Part shown: piece by piece, positions 8,355 through 16,789 of the stretch
Numbering within the stretch: position 1 is the first letter of the stretch
How the letters are laid out: the number at the start of each line of letters is the position of its first letter
Assembly (NCBI RefSeq): GCF_002216065.1
Contig: NZ_CP022282.1
Span: forward strand, 2,666,001 to 2,730,000
Source: Chryseobacterium sp. T16E-39
Lineage (GTDB): Bacteria > Bacteroidota > Bacteroidia > Flavobacteriales > Weeksellaceae
Length of the DNA: 64,000 nucleotides
Direction: 5' to 3'
Position numbers and translations under genes: made by a program
Notes under the pieces: model-generated
Databases searched by the model: none
What the model was told of the DNA's origin: nothing
The model's input: the letters and a program-made list of their open reading frames with translations, nothing else

Positions 8355-11168
8355 TTAAATTACAATATTCACAATTCTGTGAGGGACAACAATGATTTTT
8401 TTCGGGGTTTTTCCCTCTAAAATTTGCTGCATTTTTGAGTCATTAATCACCAAATCTTCTACCTCCTTAGCTGATAATTGAGCAGATAGGGATAATTTGA
8501 ACCTCATTTTACCATTTACACTCACCGGATATTCAATTTCATCCTCCACCAGGTAAGATTCAATCAATTCAGGAAACTCCTGAAATTCAATAGACTCAAC
8601 ATGTCCCAGTCTATTCCAGAGCTCCTCACAGATATGAGGCGCATAAGGAGAAATGATAACGGCTAATGGTTCAAGAATATTGCGTTTGTTGCATTTTATT
8701 TTTTGCAACTCATTAACAGCGATCATAAACGAAGATACAGAGGTGTTGAATGAAAAGTTTTCAATATCAAAAACAACCTTCTTTATTAAGGTATGTAAAA
8801 CTTTGTATTCTTCTTTTGTAGGTTCTTCATCAGAAACTTCAAATACATCACCATTAAAATACAGGTTCCAGAATTTTTTAAGGAATCCATACACTCCACT
8901 TAGCCCTTGGGTATTCCACGGCTTTGATTGTTCCAATGGACCTAAGAACATTTCATATAATCTTAAACCGTCTGCTCCATATTCATCACAGATATCATCA
9001 GGGTTGACTACATTATATTTAGACTTGGACATTTTTTCCACTTCACGGTCTGTGATGTATTTTCCATCTTCTAAAATAAATTCTGCATTTGCATATTCAG
9101 GTCTCCATTGTTTGAATGCCTCAGTATTTAATTCATCGGATGTTCCTTTTAATAAAGATATATCAACATGGATTTTCTGAGTCTTATATTCATGAGCCAA
9201 AGCTTTAGAAACATATTGATTCGTCCCTTCCACTCTATATATATATGCACTCATTCCTAAAATCATCCCTTGGTTGATCAATTTCTGGAAAGGCTCATCA
9301 TGATTGATGTATCCTCTGTCTTTTAAGAACATATTCCAGAAACGTGAATACAGTAAGTGACCGGTTGCATGTTCGCTTCCTCCTATATATAGGTCTACCT
9401 GTCCCCAATAATCAGTTAATTCTTTTTTAGCAAACCCCTCTTCGTTATGAGGATCCATATATCTTAAGAAATACCATGAGCTTCCAGCCCACCCTGGCAT
9501 TGTAGATAATTCCAGAGGAAATACAGTAACTTCATCAATCAGATCAGTCGCAACTACTTTCTGAGAGGCTTCATCCCATGCAAAGAATTTAGCATTCCCT
9601 AAAGGAGGATCTCCATCTTCGGTCGGCAAATATTTTTCAACTTCAGGAAGTTCCAAAGGCAATGAAGAAGCAGGTAATGTATATGGCATTCCATCCTTAT
9701 AATATATAGGAACCGGCTCCCCCCAATAACGCTGTCTTGAAAATATAGCATCACGCTGTCTGTAATTTGTGGTTCCATGCCCAATATTACGACTCTCTAT
9801 CTCAGCAATCATTTTCGTTTTCGCTTCATCATAAGATAATCCATTCAGAAAATCCGAGTTGACACACGTACTTGTTTTAGAGTCAAAAGATTTTTCCTGA
9901 ACGTCTTCGTCTGTTTCAACAACTTTTTTAATTTCTAAATTAAATTTCTTAGCAAATCTGTGATCACGTTCATCATGTGCCGGCACTGCCATAACTGCTC
10001 CGGTACCATAGCCCATCAATACATAATCTGAAATGTATATTGGCATTTTTTCATTACTGAACGGATTGACCGCATAACTTCCCGTAAAAGCACCACTCAC
10101 ATTTTTCACGTCAGACATCCTGTCTCTCTCGGTCTTTTTAGAAGTTTCTTCAATATAGGTATCTACCTCCGCTTTTTGAGCAGCTGTAGTAATAGTATCT
10201 ACTAAAGGATTCTCCGGAGCCAACACCATAAATGTTGCTCCAAAAATAGTATCAGGTCTTGTTGTGAAGACCTCAATAATTTCGTCATGATTCTCGACAC
10301 TGAATTTAACCTGTGCTCCCTGAGATTTCCCGATCCAGTATTCCTGAGAATCTTTCAGCGGCTGAGGCCAGTCTAAGGTGTTCAAACCTTGAAGTAATCT
10401 TTCTGAGTATGCGGAGATCCTCATACTCCACTGCATCATTTTTTTCTGAAATACAGGAAAGCCTCCCCTTTCAGATTTCCCGTCTTTTACTTCGTCGTTA
10501 GCAAGTACAGTTCCCAGAGCCGGACACCAGTTCACAGTCGTTTCTGCTCTGTAAGCCAAACGGTAATTTAATAAAATATCTTCCTTATCTATATCAGAAG
10601 CATTTTTCCACTCCTCTGCAGTGAAATCCAATTCTTCATTCTGATTGGCATTTAACCCATGAGTTCCTTTTTCTTCAAAATGCTTAATTAAAGTTTCAAT
10701 AGACTCAGCTTTATCTGTATCCTTATTATACCATGAATGAAACAATTGAATAAAGATCCATTGTGTCCATTTATAATAAGAAGCATCTGAAGTTCTGACT
10801 TCCCGGCTCCAATCAAATGAAAAGCCAATTTTTCTTAATTGCTCTTCATATCTCGTAATATTTTCCTCCGTAGTGATTGCCGGATGTTGTCCTGTTTGAA
10901 TAGCATATTGTTCAGCAGGAAGTCCAAAACTATCATAACCTACCGGGTGAAGAACATTAAACCCCTGATGTCTTTTATATCTTGCATAGATATCAGATGC
11001 GATATATCCCAGTGGGTGCCCAACATGAAGCCCTGCACCTGATGGATAAGGAAACATATCGAGTACATAAAATTTGGGTTTATCTGTTGCATTGGAAGTT
11101 TTGTACGTCTGTTTTTCTTCCCAATATTTCTGCCACTTTTTTTCTATCTGCTGATGATCGTAAAACAC
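8355..11168 (-). CDS. leuS: Leucyl-tRNA synthetase
   Basis: 937 residues, full length for bacterial LeuRS. The class I HIGH-type motif is HVGH at 48-51 within MFPYPSGAGLHVGHPLG, and KMSKS is at about 711. The editing (CP1) domain is recognisable from TTRPDTIFGATFMVLAPENP and the GTGAVMAVPAHDERD motif. The tRNA-binding domain is at the C-terminus. It charges tRNA-Leu and hydrolyses mischarged products. It is a single gene with a TATTTTTG -7 box about 50 bases upstream. A Bacteroidota-type insertion precedes KMSKS (about 640-700). Confidence 0.97.
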   Translation of the reverse strand: MFYDHQQIEKKWQKYWEEKQTYKTSNATDKPKFYVLDMFPYPSGAGLHVGHPLGYIASDIYARYKRHQGFNVLHPVGYDSFGLPAEQYAIQTGQHPAITTEENITRYEEQLRKIGFSFDWSREVRTSDASYYKWTQWIFIQLFHSWYNKDTDKAESIETLIKHFEEKGTHGLNANQNEELDFTAEEWKNASDIDKEDILLNYRLAYRAETTVNWCPALGTVLANDEVKDGKSERGGFPVFQKKMMQWSMRISAYSERLLQGLNTLDWPQPLKDSQEYWIGKSQGAQVKFSVENHDEIIEVFTTRPDTIFGATFMVLAPENPLVDTITTAAQKAEVDTYIEETSKKTERDRMSDVKNVSGAFTGSYAVNPFSNEKMPIYISDYVLMGYGTGAVMAVPAHDERDHRFAKKFNLEIKKVVETDEDVQEKSFDSKTSTCVNSDFLNGLSYDEAKTKMIAEIESRNIGHGTTNYRQRDAIFSRQRYWGEPVPIYYKDGMPYTLPASSLPLELPEVEKYLPTEDGDPPLGNAKFFAWDEASQKVVATDLIDEVTVFPLELSTMPGWAGSSWYFLRYMDPHNEEGFAKKELTDYWGQVDLYIGGSEHATGHLLYSRFWNMFLKDRGYINHDEPFQKLINQGMILGMSAYIYRVEGTNQYVSKALAHEYKTQKIHVDISLLKGTSDELNTEAFKQWRPEYANAEFILEDGKYITDREVEKMSKSKYNVVNPDDICDEYGADGLRLYEMFLGPLEQSKPWNTQGLSGVYGFLKKFWNLYFNGDVFEVSDEEPTKEEYKVLHTLIKKVVFDIENFSFNTSVSSFMIAVNELQKIKCNKRNILEPLAVIISPYAPHICEELWNRLGHVESIEFQEFPELIESYLVEDEIEYPVSVNGKMRFKLSLSAQLSAKEVEDLVINDSKMQQILEGKTPKKIIVVPHRIVNIVI

Positions 11169-11218
11169 TATATGTATATATTTTATTTAAATTATACTTC
11201 AAAAAATTTGAAGAGGTA

Positions 11219-11226
11219 CAAAAATA
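11219..11226 (-). promoter_or_regulatory. Promoter -7 box (TATTTTTG) for leuS
   Basis: The minus strand reads TATTTTTG, with a predicted start of transcription near 11212 and a 44-base leader. No -33 TTTG is evident. Confidence 0.35.
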
Positions 11227-11285
11227 AAAATTTTAAAAGAAATAGAACTTTAAATTTTAATTAATTAGCAAACCAGGGGTCAACA

Positions 11286-11315
11286 AAAAGATCTCATCCG
11301 AAGATGAGATCTTTT
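11286..11315 (-). terminator. Terminator of the lipocalin-like lipoprotein gene
   Basis: A 13-bp perfect stem (AAAAGATCTCATC / GATGAGATCTTTT). On the minus strand it closes with a stable TTCG tetraloop and is followed by TTTTTGTTG. Confidence 0.8.
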
Positions 11316-11338
11316 ATTCTTTTCTAAACTCTTATATA

Positions 11339-11806
11339 TTATTGAGGGATTCTCTTTAATGTATAAGTTTTAGACTTATATAAATTAGGATCTGTAGTGT
11401 CTTCGATGGTAAGATTCAGGGTAGTTTCATTGAGTGTAGTTACTTTTCCTTTATCCGGAACTACGGTACCCTGATATTTAATTTCTATTCTGTTATCGCT
11501 TGTGCTATAAGTATATGTGAAATTTCTATCTGAAACTGTACTACAAATTGCAGGGGTCCCGATTTCATCTTTATCGGTTCTTTTCCCGGTGCTTCCTTCA
11601 TTAAACAGCCATCTTGAATCTTTCTGGCAAGTCGTGTAGGTAATTTCGTCCGACACTCCAGCCCCGTTCACAGGAATAGTTGTGATCACTTCCTTTACAG
11701 GTTGCCAAAGTCCATTAATTGGAAATAACCTTTGAGGATCGTCATCCTTACACCCCGTAGCTGCTAATAATGATAAACCTGCAAATAGTAATGCTAATTT
11801 CTTCAT
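11339..11806 (-). CDS. Lipocalin-like lipoprotein
   Basis: 155 residues with a lipoprotein signal (LSLLAATGCKDDD). The remainder is beta-rich: INGLWQPVKEV near the start, a Cys pair (TTCQKDSRW and PAICSTV), then FTYTYSTSDNRIEIKYQG and TTLNETTLNLTI. This pattern (GxWxxxx at the start, late LNETTLxLT) is that of Bacteroidota lipocalin-like domain proteins of unknown function. It is monocistronic, with a strong TTCG-loop terminator. Confidence 0.75.
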   Translation of the reverse strand: MKKLALLFAGLSLLAATGCKDDDPQRLFPINGLWQPVKEVITTIPVNGAGVSDEITYTTCQKDSRWLFNEGSTGKRTDKDEIGTPAICSTVSDRNFTYTYSTSDNRIEIKYQGTVVPDKGKVTTLNETTLNLTIEDTTDPNLYKSKTYTLKRIPQ

Positions 11807-11931
11807 ATATCAAATTTTTCAAGGCCTAAAATTATGATTTTTTTTAAATACTCTGTCATTTTTTTTAGGTTTTGCAATTATAATTTTCATTTTCTTAAAA
11901 TTCCTTCAAGAAAACAGAGATTTTAAAACCT

Positions 11932-11939
11932 TATATTTG
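11932..11939 (+). promoter_or_regulatory. Promoter -7 box (TATATTTG) for the GT2 gene
   Basis: TATATTTG followed by C matches TAnnTTTG. It ends 13 bases before the ATG at 11953, so the transcript would have a very short leader. Confidence 0.45.
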
Positions 11940-11952
11940 CAGAAAAACACGT

Positions 11953-12705
11953 ATGCCCCAAGTTTCCATAATCACTCCATGTTATAATTCATCCAGATTT
12001 TTGGAAGAAACAATCAGATCCGTAATGAGCCAGACTTTTACAGATTGGGAGTGGTTGATCACGGATGACAAATCTACCGACAACTCCGTGGAAATTATTA
12101 AAAGAATCAATGACCCAAGAATAAAGTTATCCGTAGCAGAAAAAAATGGAGGAGCAGGGCATGCAAGAAATCTATCTTTAGAAAAGGCTACCGGAAGGTT
12201 TATTACTTTTTTAGATGCTGATGATTTTTGGGAGCCTGATTTTTTAGAAGAAATGATCAATTTCATGAAAGACAATAACGCCGAAATTGCTTATTCAAAT
12301 TACGCCAGGTGCAATGAGCAATTAGTTCCGCAAATTGATGATTTCAAAGCAGATAAGGAAGTCACTTTTGGAAATCTTTTAAAAACCTGCCGCCTGTCAT
12401 TATTGTCTTCAATGTATGATTCCCGGAGAGTAGGCATAGAGTACTTCCCAGAAGGCAGCAAACGTGAAGACCATGTGATGTGGCTCAACCTGTTAAAGAA
12501 AATTCCTGTAGGCAAACCTCTTCCTAAAACAATGGCTAAGTACAGAATGCACTCCACAAGCGTTTCAAGAAAAAAACAACATATTATAAAAGACCAATAT
12601 CTTGTATACAAAGACTTTATGAAGTTTTCTACTATAAAATCATTATACTATACTGCTAATTGGGCTCTGAACGGATTTATGAAATATTCTAAAATTTTTA
12701 ATTAA
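11953..12705 (+). CDS. Family 2 glycosyltransferase
   Basis: 250 residues with a GT-A fold: VSIITPCYNSSRFLEETIRS at the start, DDKSTDNS (about 37-44) and the nucleotide-sugar/metal motif FLDADDFWEP (about 78-87). It resembles bacterial LPS or exopolysaccharide GT2 enzymes. The donor and acceptor are unknown. It has no membrane helix, so it probably works on the cytoplasmic face. Its stop overlaps the next start by one base (TAATG), indicating translational coupling. The Kdo transferase waaA, convergent just beyond, suggests a link to LPS. Confidence 0.87.
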   Translation: MPQVSIITPCYNSSRFLEETIRSVMSQTFTDWEWLITDDKSTDNSVEIIKRINDPRIKLSVAEKNGGAGHARNLSLEKATGRFITFLDADDFWEPDFLEEMINFMKDNNAEIAYSNYARCNEQLVPQIDDFKADKEVTFGNLLKTCRLSLLSSMYDSRRVGIEYFPEGSKREDHVMWLNLLKKIPVGKPLPKTMAKYRMHSTSVSRKKQHIIKDQYLVYKDFMKFSTIKSLYYTANWALNGFMKYSKIFN

Positions 12706-13331
12706 TGGAATATTCAAAAGAATTCAAAGCTGCCCTGAGTAATTTTTCTTCAATAGAAAAAGACCGTTTGATCTTCAGACTCCTTAAAAAGGACAAACTC
12801 CTTTCTAAAAAACTTTATTTTGAACTTATTGATACTGAAACAACAGATCAGAAGAGAGCTCAGATGGAAGAAATCATTAAAGAGAAGGTTCTTTTTGCTT
12901 CTAAATATTTAAGCAATCCAAAATATTTCCTTGTACTTATTCGAAAAATAAGTGCTGAAATCACAGAGCATATAAAAGTAACGACAGATAAGTTTGGCGA
13001 GGTGTCACTTCATTTATTTCTAATTAATAAAATTCTGGATCACAACAGCCAACTGAGCCATCAAAGATTCGACAATGTTTATAAGCTCTATCTTTATTTA
13101 ATTAATAAGCTTATAAAAGCTTTACTTACCATAAAAAAACTGGACGAAGATTACTGGATGGAGTTTGATGAACCGTTAGAAGAATTAGAAAATAAAATAA
13201 AGATTAACCATTACCTTCAAAAGCTTTGTATCAACAACAGCTTTGATTTTAACTGGATGAAATCCGACCAAATTCCTGAAAACCTTGATTTAATGATAAA
13301 AGAAATAAAGAGCCAGGGATTTTTAAAGTGA
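12705..13331 (+). CDS. Conserved-looking hypothetical protein, coupled to a GT2
   Basis: 208 residues, not recognised. It is highly charged and probably all helical: N-terminal FSSIEKDRLIFRLLKKDKLL, a middle with LYLYLINKLIKALLTIKKLDE, and no signal peptide or membrane segment. It is therefore likely a soluble cytoplasmic protein. It is translationally coupled to the upstream GT2 (TAATG). Its last 9 bases overlap the convergent waaA tail-to-tail. Function is unknown. Confidence 0.75.
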   Translation: MEYSKEFKAALSNFSSIEKDRLIFRLLKKDKLLSKKLYFELIDTETTDQKRAQMEEIIKEKVLFASKYLSNPKYFLVLIRKISAEITEHIKVTTDKFGEVSLHLFLINKILDHNSQLSHQRFDNVYKLYLYLINKLIKALLTIKKLDEDYWMEFDEPLEELENKIKINHYLQKLCINNSFDFNWMKSDQIPENLDLMIKEIKSQGFLK

Positions 13332-14558
13332 TGTAATCTTTTCTATAATGAGTGTTGATGAGTTGGGTTTACCATCAACAAATTGTCTGGCATTTTTAGA
13401 CATCTCAGCAAGCACCTCATCATTATTAATAAGGAAAAGAATAAAATCTGCAGCTAAATATTCATTTTCAAAAGACTTTCCACCCTCTGAAGAAATCAAT
13501 TCATCTGCTTCCGGATTTTTTCTGTACTGATTCCCAAAAATAACCGGCACACCAAAAGTTGCTGCTTCAAGAATATTATGCAGTCCCGCATCATGGAATC
13601 CTCCTCCTACTACAGCTATATCAGCATAAGAATACAATTTAGATAGTAATCCGATACTATCAATAATTAAGAACTGATACTCCGTAATTGGTAGTTCACT
13701 GGATTCTATTTCACTATATAATAATGCGTAAGGGAATATTTGTTTTAAGTGCTGGACTCTTTTTAAGTCGTGGGGAGCTATAATAAATTTGAGAAATGGA
13801 TTCTTTCTAAAAGTAATCGATGCAATTTCCTCTTCTGCTTTCCAAGAACTTCCCAAAACAATGGTTTTCTTACCATCGATAAATTTTTCAATAAATTGAA
13901 CATGATTGTCTCTGGCTCTCAATTGCTTTACCCTATCAAACCTTGTATCTCCTGTTATAGAGGATTGGGTCAACCCTACACTTTTAGCCAGTGCATATGA
14001 GAATTCAGTCTGATGAAAAAACCAATCTACATTATGCTGCAATTGTTTAACGAACCATTTACCATACGATGTAAAAAAAGACTGTCGTTCATAGAACAGC
14101 GCTGAAATTACATAAATCCGGACGTTTCTCTTTTTAAGCTCCGCAAAAAGATTATACCAATAATCATATTTAACCGTGAAAAAAATTTCAGTCGTAAATT
14201 GTACTGCAAAATTTCTTACTGTTTCTTTTTTGTCAAAAGGAAGGTAGCAGATAACATTTGCAATATGCTTCTTTTTAATAACATTTTCATAACCTGAAGG
14301 TGAAAAAAAAGTAATCAGAATCTTATGTTGCGGAAATATATCTTTCAATTTCTCTAAAACAGGAAGTCCCTGTTCATATTCTCCCAGGCTTGCAGCATGC
14401 ATCCAAATAACCTTATCATCCTTTGAAAAAATTGATTTAACAAGAGGTAAGGATTGTTTTCTGCCTTCAACTCCTTTTTTCGTTTTCTCATCAAATAACG
14501 AAAAAACCTTCATTCCGAAAATGAGAAGATTAACAAATATGTTATAAATAAAAGACAT
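13323..14558 (-). CDS. waaA: 3-deoxy-D-manno-octulosonic acid (Kdo) transferase
   Basis: 411 residues, normal for WaaA/KdtA. An N-terminal hydrophobic anchor (about 3-21) precedes the GT30 domain with the catalytic Glu in WMHAASLGEYEQGLPVLE (E60), then ITFFSPSGYENV. The C-terminal half has the nucleotide-binding signature GGGFHDAGLHNILEAATFGV. It adds Kdo from CMP-Kdo to lipid A precursor at the inner membrane. The ATG at 14558 overlaps the cupin stop by one base (TGATG); a GTG one codon earlier is less likely. Its 3' end overlaps the convergent hypothetical gene. Confidence 0.93.
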   Translation of the reverse strand: MSFIYNIFVNLLIFGMKVFSLFDEKTKKGVEGRKQSLPLVKSIFSKDDKVIWMHAASLGEYEQGLPVLEKLKDIFPQHKILITFFSPSGYENVIKKKHIANVICYLPFDKKETVRNFAVQFTTEIFFTVKYDYWYNLFAELKKRNVRIYVISALFYERQSFFTSYGKWFVKQLQHNVDWFFHQTEFSYALAKSVGLTQSSITGDTRFDRVKQLRARDNHVQFIEKFIDGKKTIVLGSSWKAEEEIASITFRKNPFLKFIIAPHDLKRVQHLKQIFPYALLYSEIESSELPITEYQFLIIDSIGLLSKLYSYADIAVVGGGFHDAGLHNILEAATFGVPVIFGNQYRKNPEADELISSEGGKSFENEYLAADFILFLINNDEVLAEMSKNARQFVDGKPNSSTLIIEKITSL

Positions 14559-14905
14559 CACTTATTTTCAATTTCAATTCTATCATTATGGGTTGAAGGA
14601 TTGGAGATCACCAAAAACTCAAGATCCTCTTCAGAACTATTAGAAATACAATGTTGGTCTTTGGGCAAAATAGAAATACCCTCACCTGCGTTTACGGAAA
14701 CCTTTTCATGATTAACCTCAAATAAAGCCTGTCCCTTTAATATATAGAAGAATTGACTGGCTATATTATGGAAATGCAATTTTTCAGAAGTTCCCGGAGG
14801 CATTATCTCCTGCTTGATCGAAAGTTCCGGAGTATCTTTCAGTATCCAGCTATCACACTGATCTCCCCAGATATAATGTTCTGAATTATCTTTCTTTTTA
14901 ATCAT
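14558..14905 (-). CDS. Cupin-domain protein
   Basis: 115 residues forming a single small beta-barrel cupin. Motif 1 is visible as PPGTSEKLHFHNIASQFFYI, with His ligands and a Glu, and motif 2 ends in GISILPKDQHCISN. It has no signal peptide. Such proteins bind a metal and can be isomerases, dioxygenases or sensors; nothing here fixes the reaction. It is coupled to waaA by a TGATG overlap. A TATTTTTG box lies about 50 bases upstream. Confidence 0.82.
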   Translation of the reverse strand: MIKKKDNSEHYIWGDQCDSWILKDTPELSIKQEIMPPGTSEKLHFHNIASQFFYILKGQALFEVNHEKVSVNAGEGISILPKDQHCISNSSEEDLEFLVISNPSTHNDRIEIENK

Positions 14906-14951
14906 TTCCTTCCATTTTTAAGATAGGATTAATATGTTGGTCCCATAACTA

Positions 14952-14959
14952 CAAAAATA
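14952..14959 (-). promoter_or_regulatory. Promoter -7 box (TATTTTTG) for cupin-waaA
   Basis: The minus strand reads TATTTTTG. Transcription would start near 14945, giving a 40-base leader to the cupin start. No -33 element is recognised. Confidence 0.35.
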
Positions 14960-14973
14960 GAATGAAGCCATCA

Positions 14974-15690
14974 CTACATCACATTTTTTATCACCCTTAA
15001 TTTATGAGTATGGCTATTTAATTCTTTATTAAAAATACCTGTAGAATCCAGAGTATCGATTCTCACTTTACCGGAAGCATGAATAATTTTTTGGTTCTCC
15101 AACATTATTCCAACGTGAATAATTTTTCCTTCAGCATTTTCAAAGAATGCCAAATCTCCCGGCTGACTTTCCTCAACAAAAGTTAAAGGTTCTCCAACTT
15201 CTGCCTGCTGATAAGTATCTCTGGGTAATTTTATATTATGGACCTTATACACCAATTGTGTAAAACCTGAACAGTCCACAGCAAAAAAACTTTTGCCTCC
15301 CCACAGATAAGGAACGTTAAGAAATTCTTTTGCTGTTAAAGCAATACTTTCCCGAATATCATGACTTCTTCGTGATGCCACTGTCTGAAATTCAACCTCT
15401 GAGCCCATGGAAAGTAATGTTTTACCATCGTTCATCAATACCGAAGAAAAGTCTTCTGTAATTACAGTTACCTTTCTCCTCTCAAGCTCTTCGTCTGGAA
15501 CCAGTTTTATTTGCTTAGTATCCATCCACCCCTCATATCCATCATAATGCATTTTTATTTTGGTCCAGTTTTTATTCACTTCCAAAATATCTGCACTTTC
15601 ACCAAACAATATTTCTGTTACAATTTCAGCCTTGTCCGAGTTTTCTGCGCGGACAGGGGCTACAGTAACAATACAAATTCCTTTATTCAT
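14974..15690 (-). CDS. NlpC/P60 (C40) peptidoglycan hydrolase with SH3 domains
   Basis: About 238 residues. The N-terminal half contains bacterial SH3-like repeats (VTEILFGESADILEVNKNW then YEGWMDTKQI). The C-terminal half is a C40 peptidase with catalytic Cys in FAVDCSGFTQLVY (about C140), the His in IIHVGIMLENQ (about 192) and a third polar residue in IIHAS. The Bacteroidota homologues cleave gamma-D-Glu to dibasic amino acid bonds in muropeptides. No clear signal peptide is present, which suggests a cytoplasmic recycling role. I took the ATG at 15690 over a TTG one codon earlier. Confidence 0.9.
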   Translation of the reverse strand: MNKGICIVTVAPVRAENSDKAEIVTEILFGESADILEVNKNWTKIKMHYDGYEGWMDTKQIKLVPDEELERRKVTVITEDFSSVLMNDGKTLLSMGSEVEFQTVASRRSHDIRESIALTAKEFLNVPYLWGGKSFFAVDCSGFTQLVYKVHNIKLPRDTYQQAEVGEPLTFVEESQPGDLAFFENAEGKIIHVGIMLENQKIIHASGKVRIDTLDSTGIFNKELNSHTHKLRVIKNVM

Positions 15691-15753
15691 CAATTTTTAT
15701 ATTAAATGATTAAAAAATTCAAAGATTAAAAATTAAACTTCAAAATATTCTAA

Positions 15754-16401
15754 TTACTTCCTGCGGAGGAAATTTACTCCATCCCGCAAAGGTAAAATAA
15801 GATTTTCAAAATCTTCATCTTTTGTAATCAAATCATTGAGTTCCTTAATCACCTGCGTGGATTTTTGCTTTGGATTTTCTTCTAAAACTTTCCCATACCA
15901 AAGTACATTATCAAACAAAACCACAGATCCAGATCGTGTATGTGGCTTTATCAATCTAAAGTATTCAGCATAATTATCTTTATCCGCATCAATAAATACC
16001 AGATCAAAAAATTCATCTGTTTCCTTCAGAAATTCCTTAGCATCCTGAAGCTTAAAATGAATCTGATCAGCATATTCACTTTCCGAAAAATATTTTTGAG
16101 GAAGATAAGCCAGGTCTTCATTTACGTCCAATGTTGTCACTTTCCCATCCTTAGAGAGACCGGTAGCCAGGCATAATGTTGCATATCCTGTAAAAGTTCC
16201 AATTTCAAGAACATTTCTAGGCTGTAGCATTTGAGAAATGATCGTTAAAAGTCTTCCCTGCTGATATCCCGAAATCATATGGGGCTGCGTCGTTTTCTGG
16301 AAAGTCTCCCTTCTTAATTTTTTTAGAATTTCAGGTTCAGAAGAAGCATGGGTTTCCAAATACCTATCCATCTCGGGATTCTTTTCTTCAAAAAAACTCA
16401 T
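15754..16401 (-). CDS. SAM-dependent O-methyltransferase (COMT-like)
   Basis: 215 residues, a class I methyltransferase of the methyltransf_3/caffeoyl-CoA type. The SAM motif is NVLEIGTFTGYATLCLA (about 60-76). A metal-binding acidic loop follows in FDLVFIDADKDNYAEYF (about 132-148) and LFDNVLWYG (about 160-168). The substrate is unknown; bacterial relatives methylate catechol-like molecules or tRNA (TrmR). Its own TAAATTTG -7 box is 30 bases upstream. Confidence 0.88.
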   Translation of the reverse strand: MSFFEEKNPEMDRYLETHASSEPEILKKLRRETFQKTTQPHMISGYQQGRLLTIISQMLQPRNVLEIGTFTGYATLCLATGLSKDGKVTTLDVNEDLAYLPQKYFSESEYADQIHFKLQDAKEFLKETDEFFDLVFIDADKDNYAEYFRLIKPHTRSGSVVLFDNVLWYGKVLEENPKQKSTQVIKELNDLITKDEDFENLILPLRDGVNFLRRK

Positions 16402-16430
16402 GTTACCAATTTTTGTTATTCAAATTTAAC

Positions 16431-16438
16431 TAAATAAA
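16431..16438 (-). promoter_or_regulatory. Promoter -7 box (TAAATTTG) for the O-methyltransferase
   Basis: The minus strand reads TAAATTTG. Predicted leader is about 23 bases. The -33 element is unclear. Confidence 0.4.
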
Positions 16439-16540
16439 AGAAAAGACAAATAATTTATCTACAAAAGATACAATTAAAATAGGGAAACCACCATACAAAA
16501 TACCGTAAAAACCCGGGTGCATTTTACAAGCAAGACATGG

Positions 16541-16548
16541 TATCTTTG
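16541..16548 (+). promoter_or_regulatory. Promoter -7 box (TATCTTTG) ahead of a small ORF
   Basis: TATCTTTG matches TAnnTTTG and lies 31 bases ahead of the ATG at 16580. This supports transcription of the small basic ORF. Confidence 0.45.
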
Positions 16549-16579
16549 GTAGGCGTTAAACACACTAATATTATATATC

Positions 16580-16729
16580 ATGGAAACAGAAGAAAACCAA
16601 ACCAAGCCAAAAAGAAAAGCTATAAGAACTGTAGAAAACGTATCTTCTTCTGAAAGAACTAAACGCAAATTATCCGATCTATTTTTTAAACGAATTATTT
16701 CATTATTGAAAAGAGAAGAACTAGTTTGA
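16580..16729 (+). CDS. Small basic protein (49 residues)
   Basis: A 49-codon ORF beginning METEENQTKPKRKAIRTVEN and ending in a hydrophobic/basic helix (LSDLFFKRIISLLKREELV). No family is recognised. It is supported by a good -7 box 31 bases ahead and a strong terminator 8 bases after its stop, making a complete transcription unit. It has no signal peptide. The charged first half and amphipathic second half could fit nucleic-acid or membrane-surface binding, which is speculative. It could also be a non-coding transcript. Confidence 0.45.
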   Translation: METEENQTKPKRKAIRTVENVSSSERTKRKLSDLFFKRIISLLKREELV

Positions 16730-16736
16730 TTAAAAA

Positions 16737-16768
16737 AAATAAATCCCGAAGAAATTCGGGATTTATTT
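16737..16768. terminator. Bidirectional terminator between the small ORF and the OmpA-like gene
   Basis: A 14-bp stem (AAATAAATCCCGAA / TTCGGGATTTATTT) with GAAA loop. T-runs flank it on both strands, so it can end the plus-strand small ORF and the minus-strand OmpA gene. Confidence 0.8.
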
Positions 16769-16789
16769 TTTATGATAGGATTTGAATTC

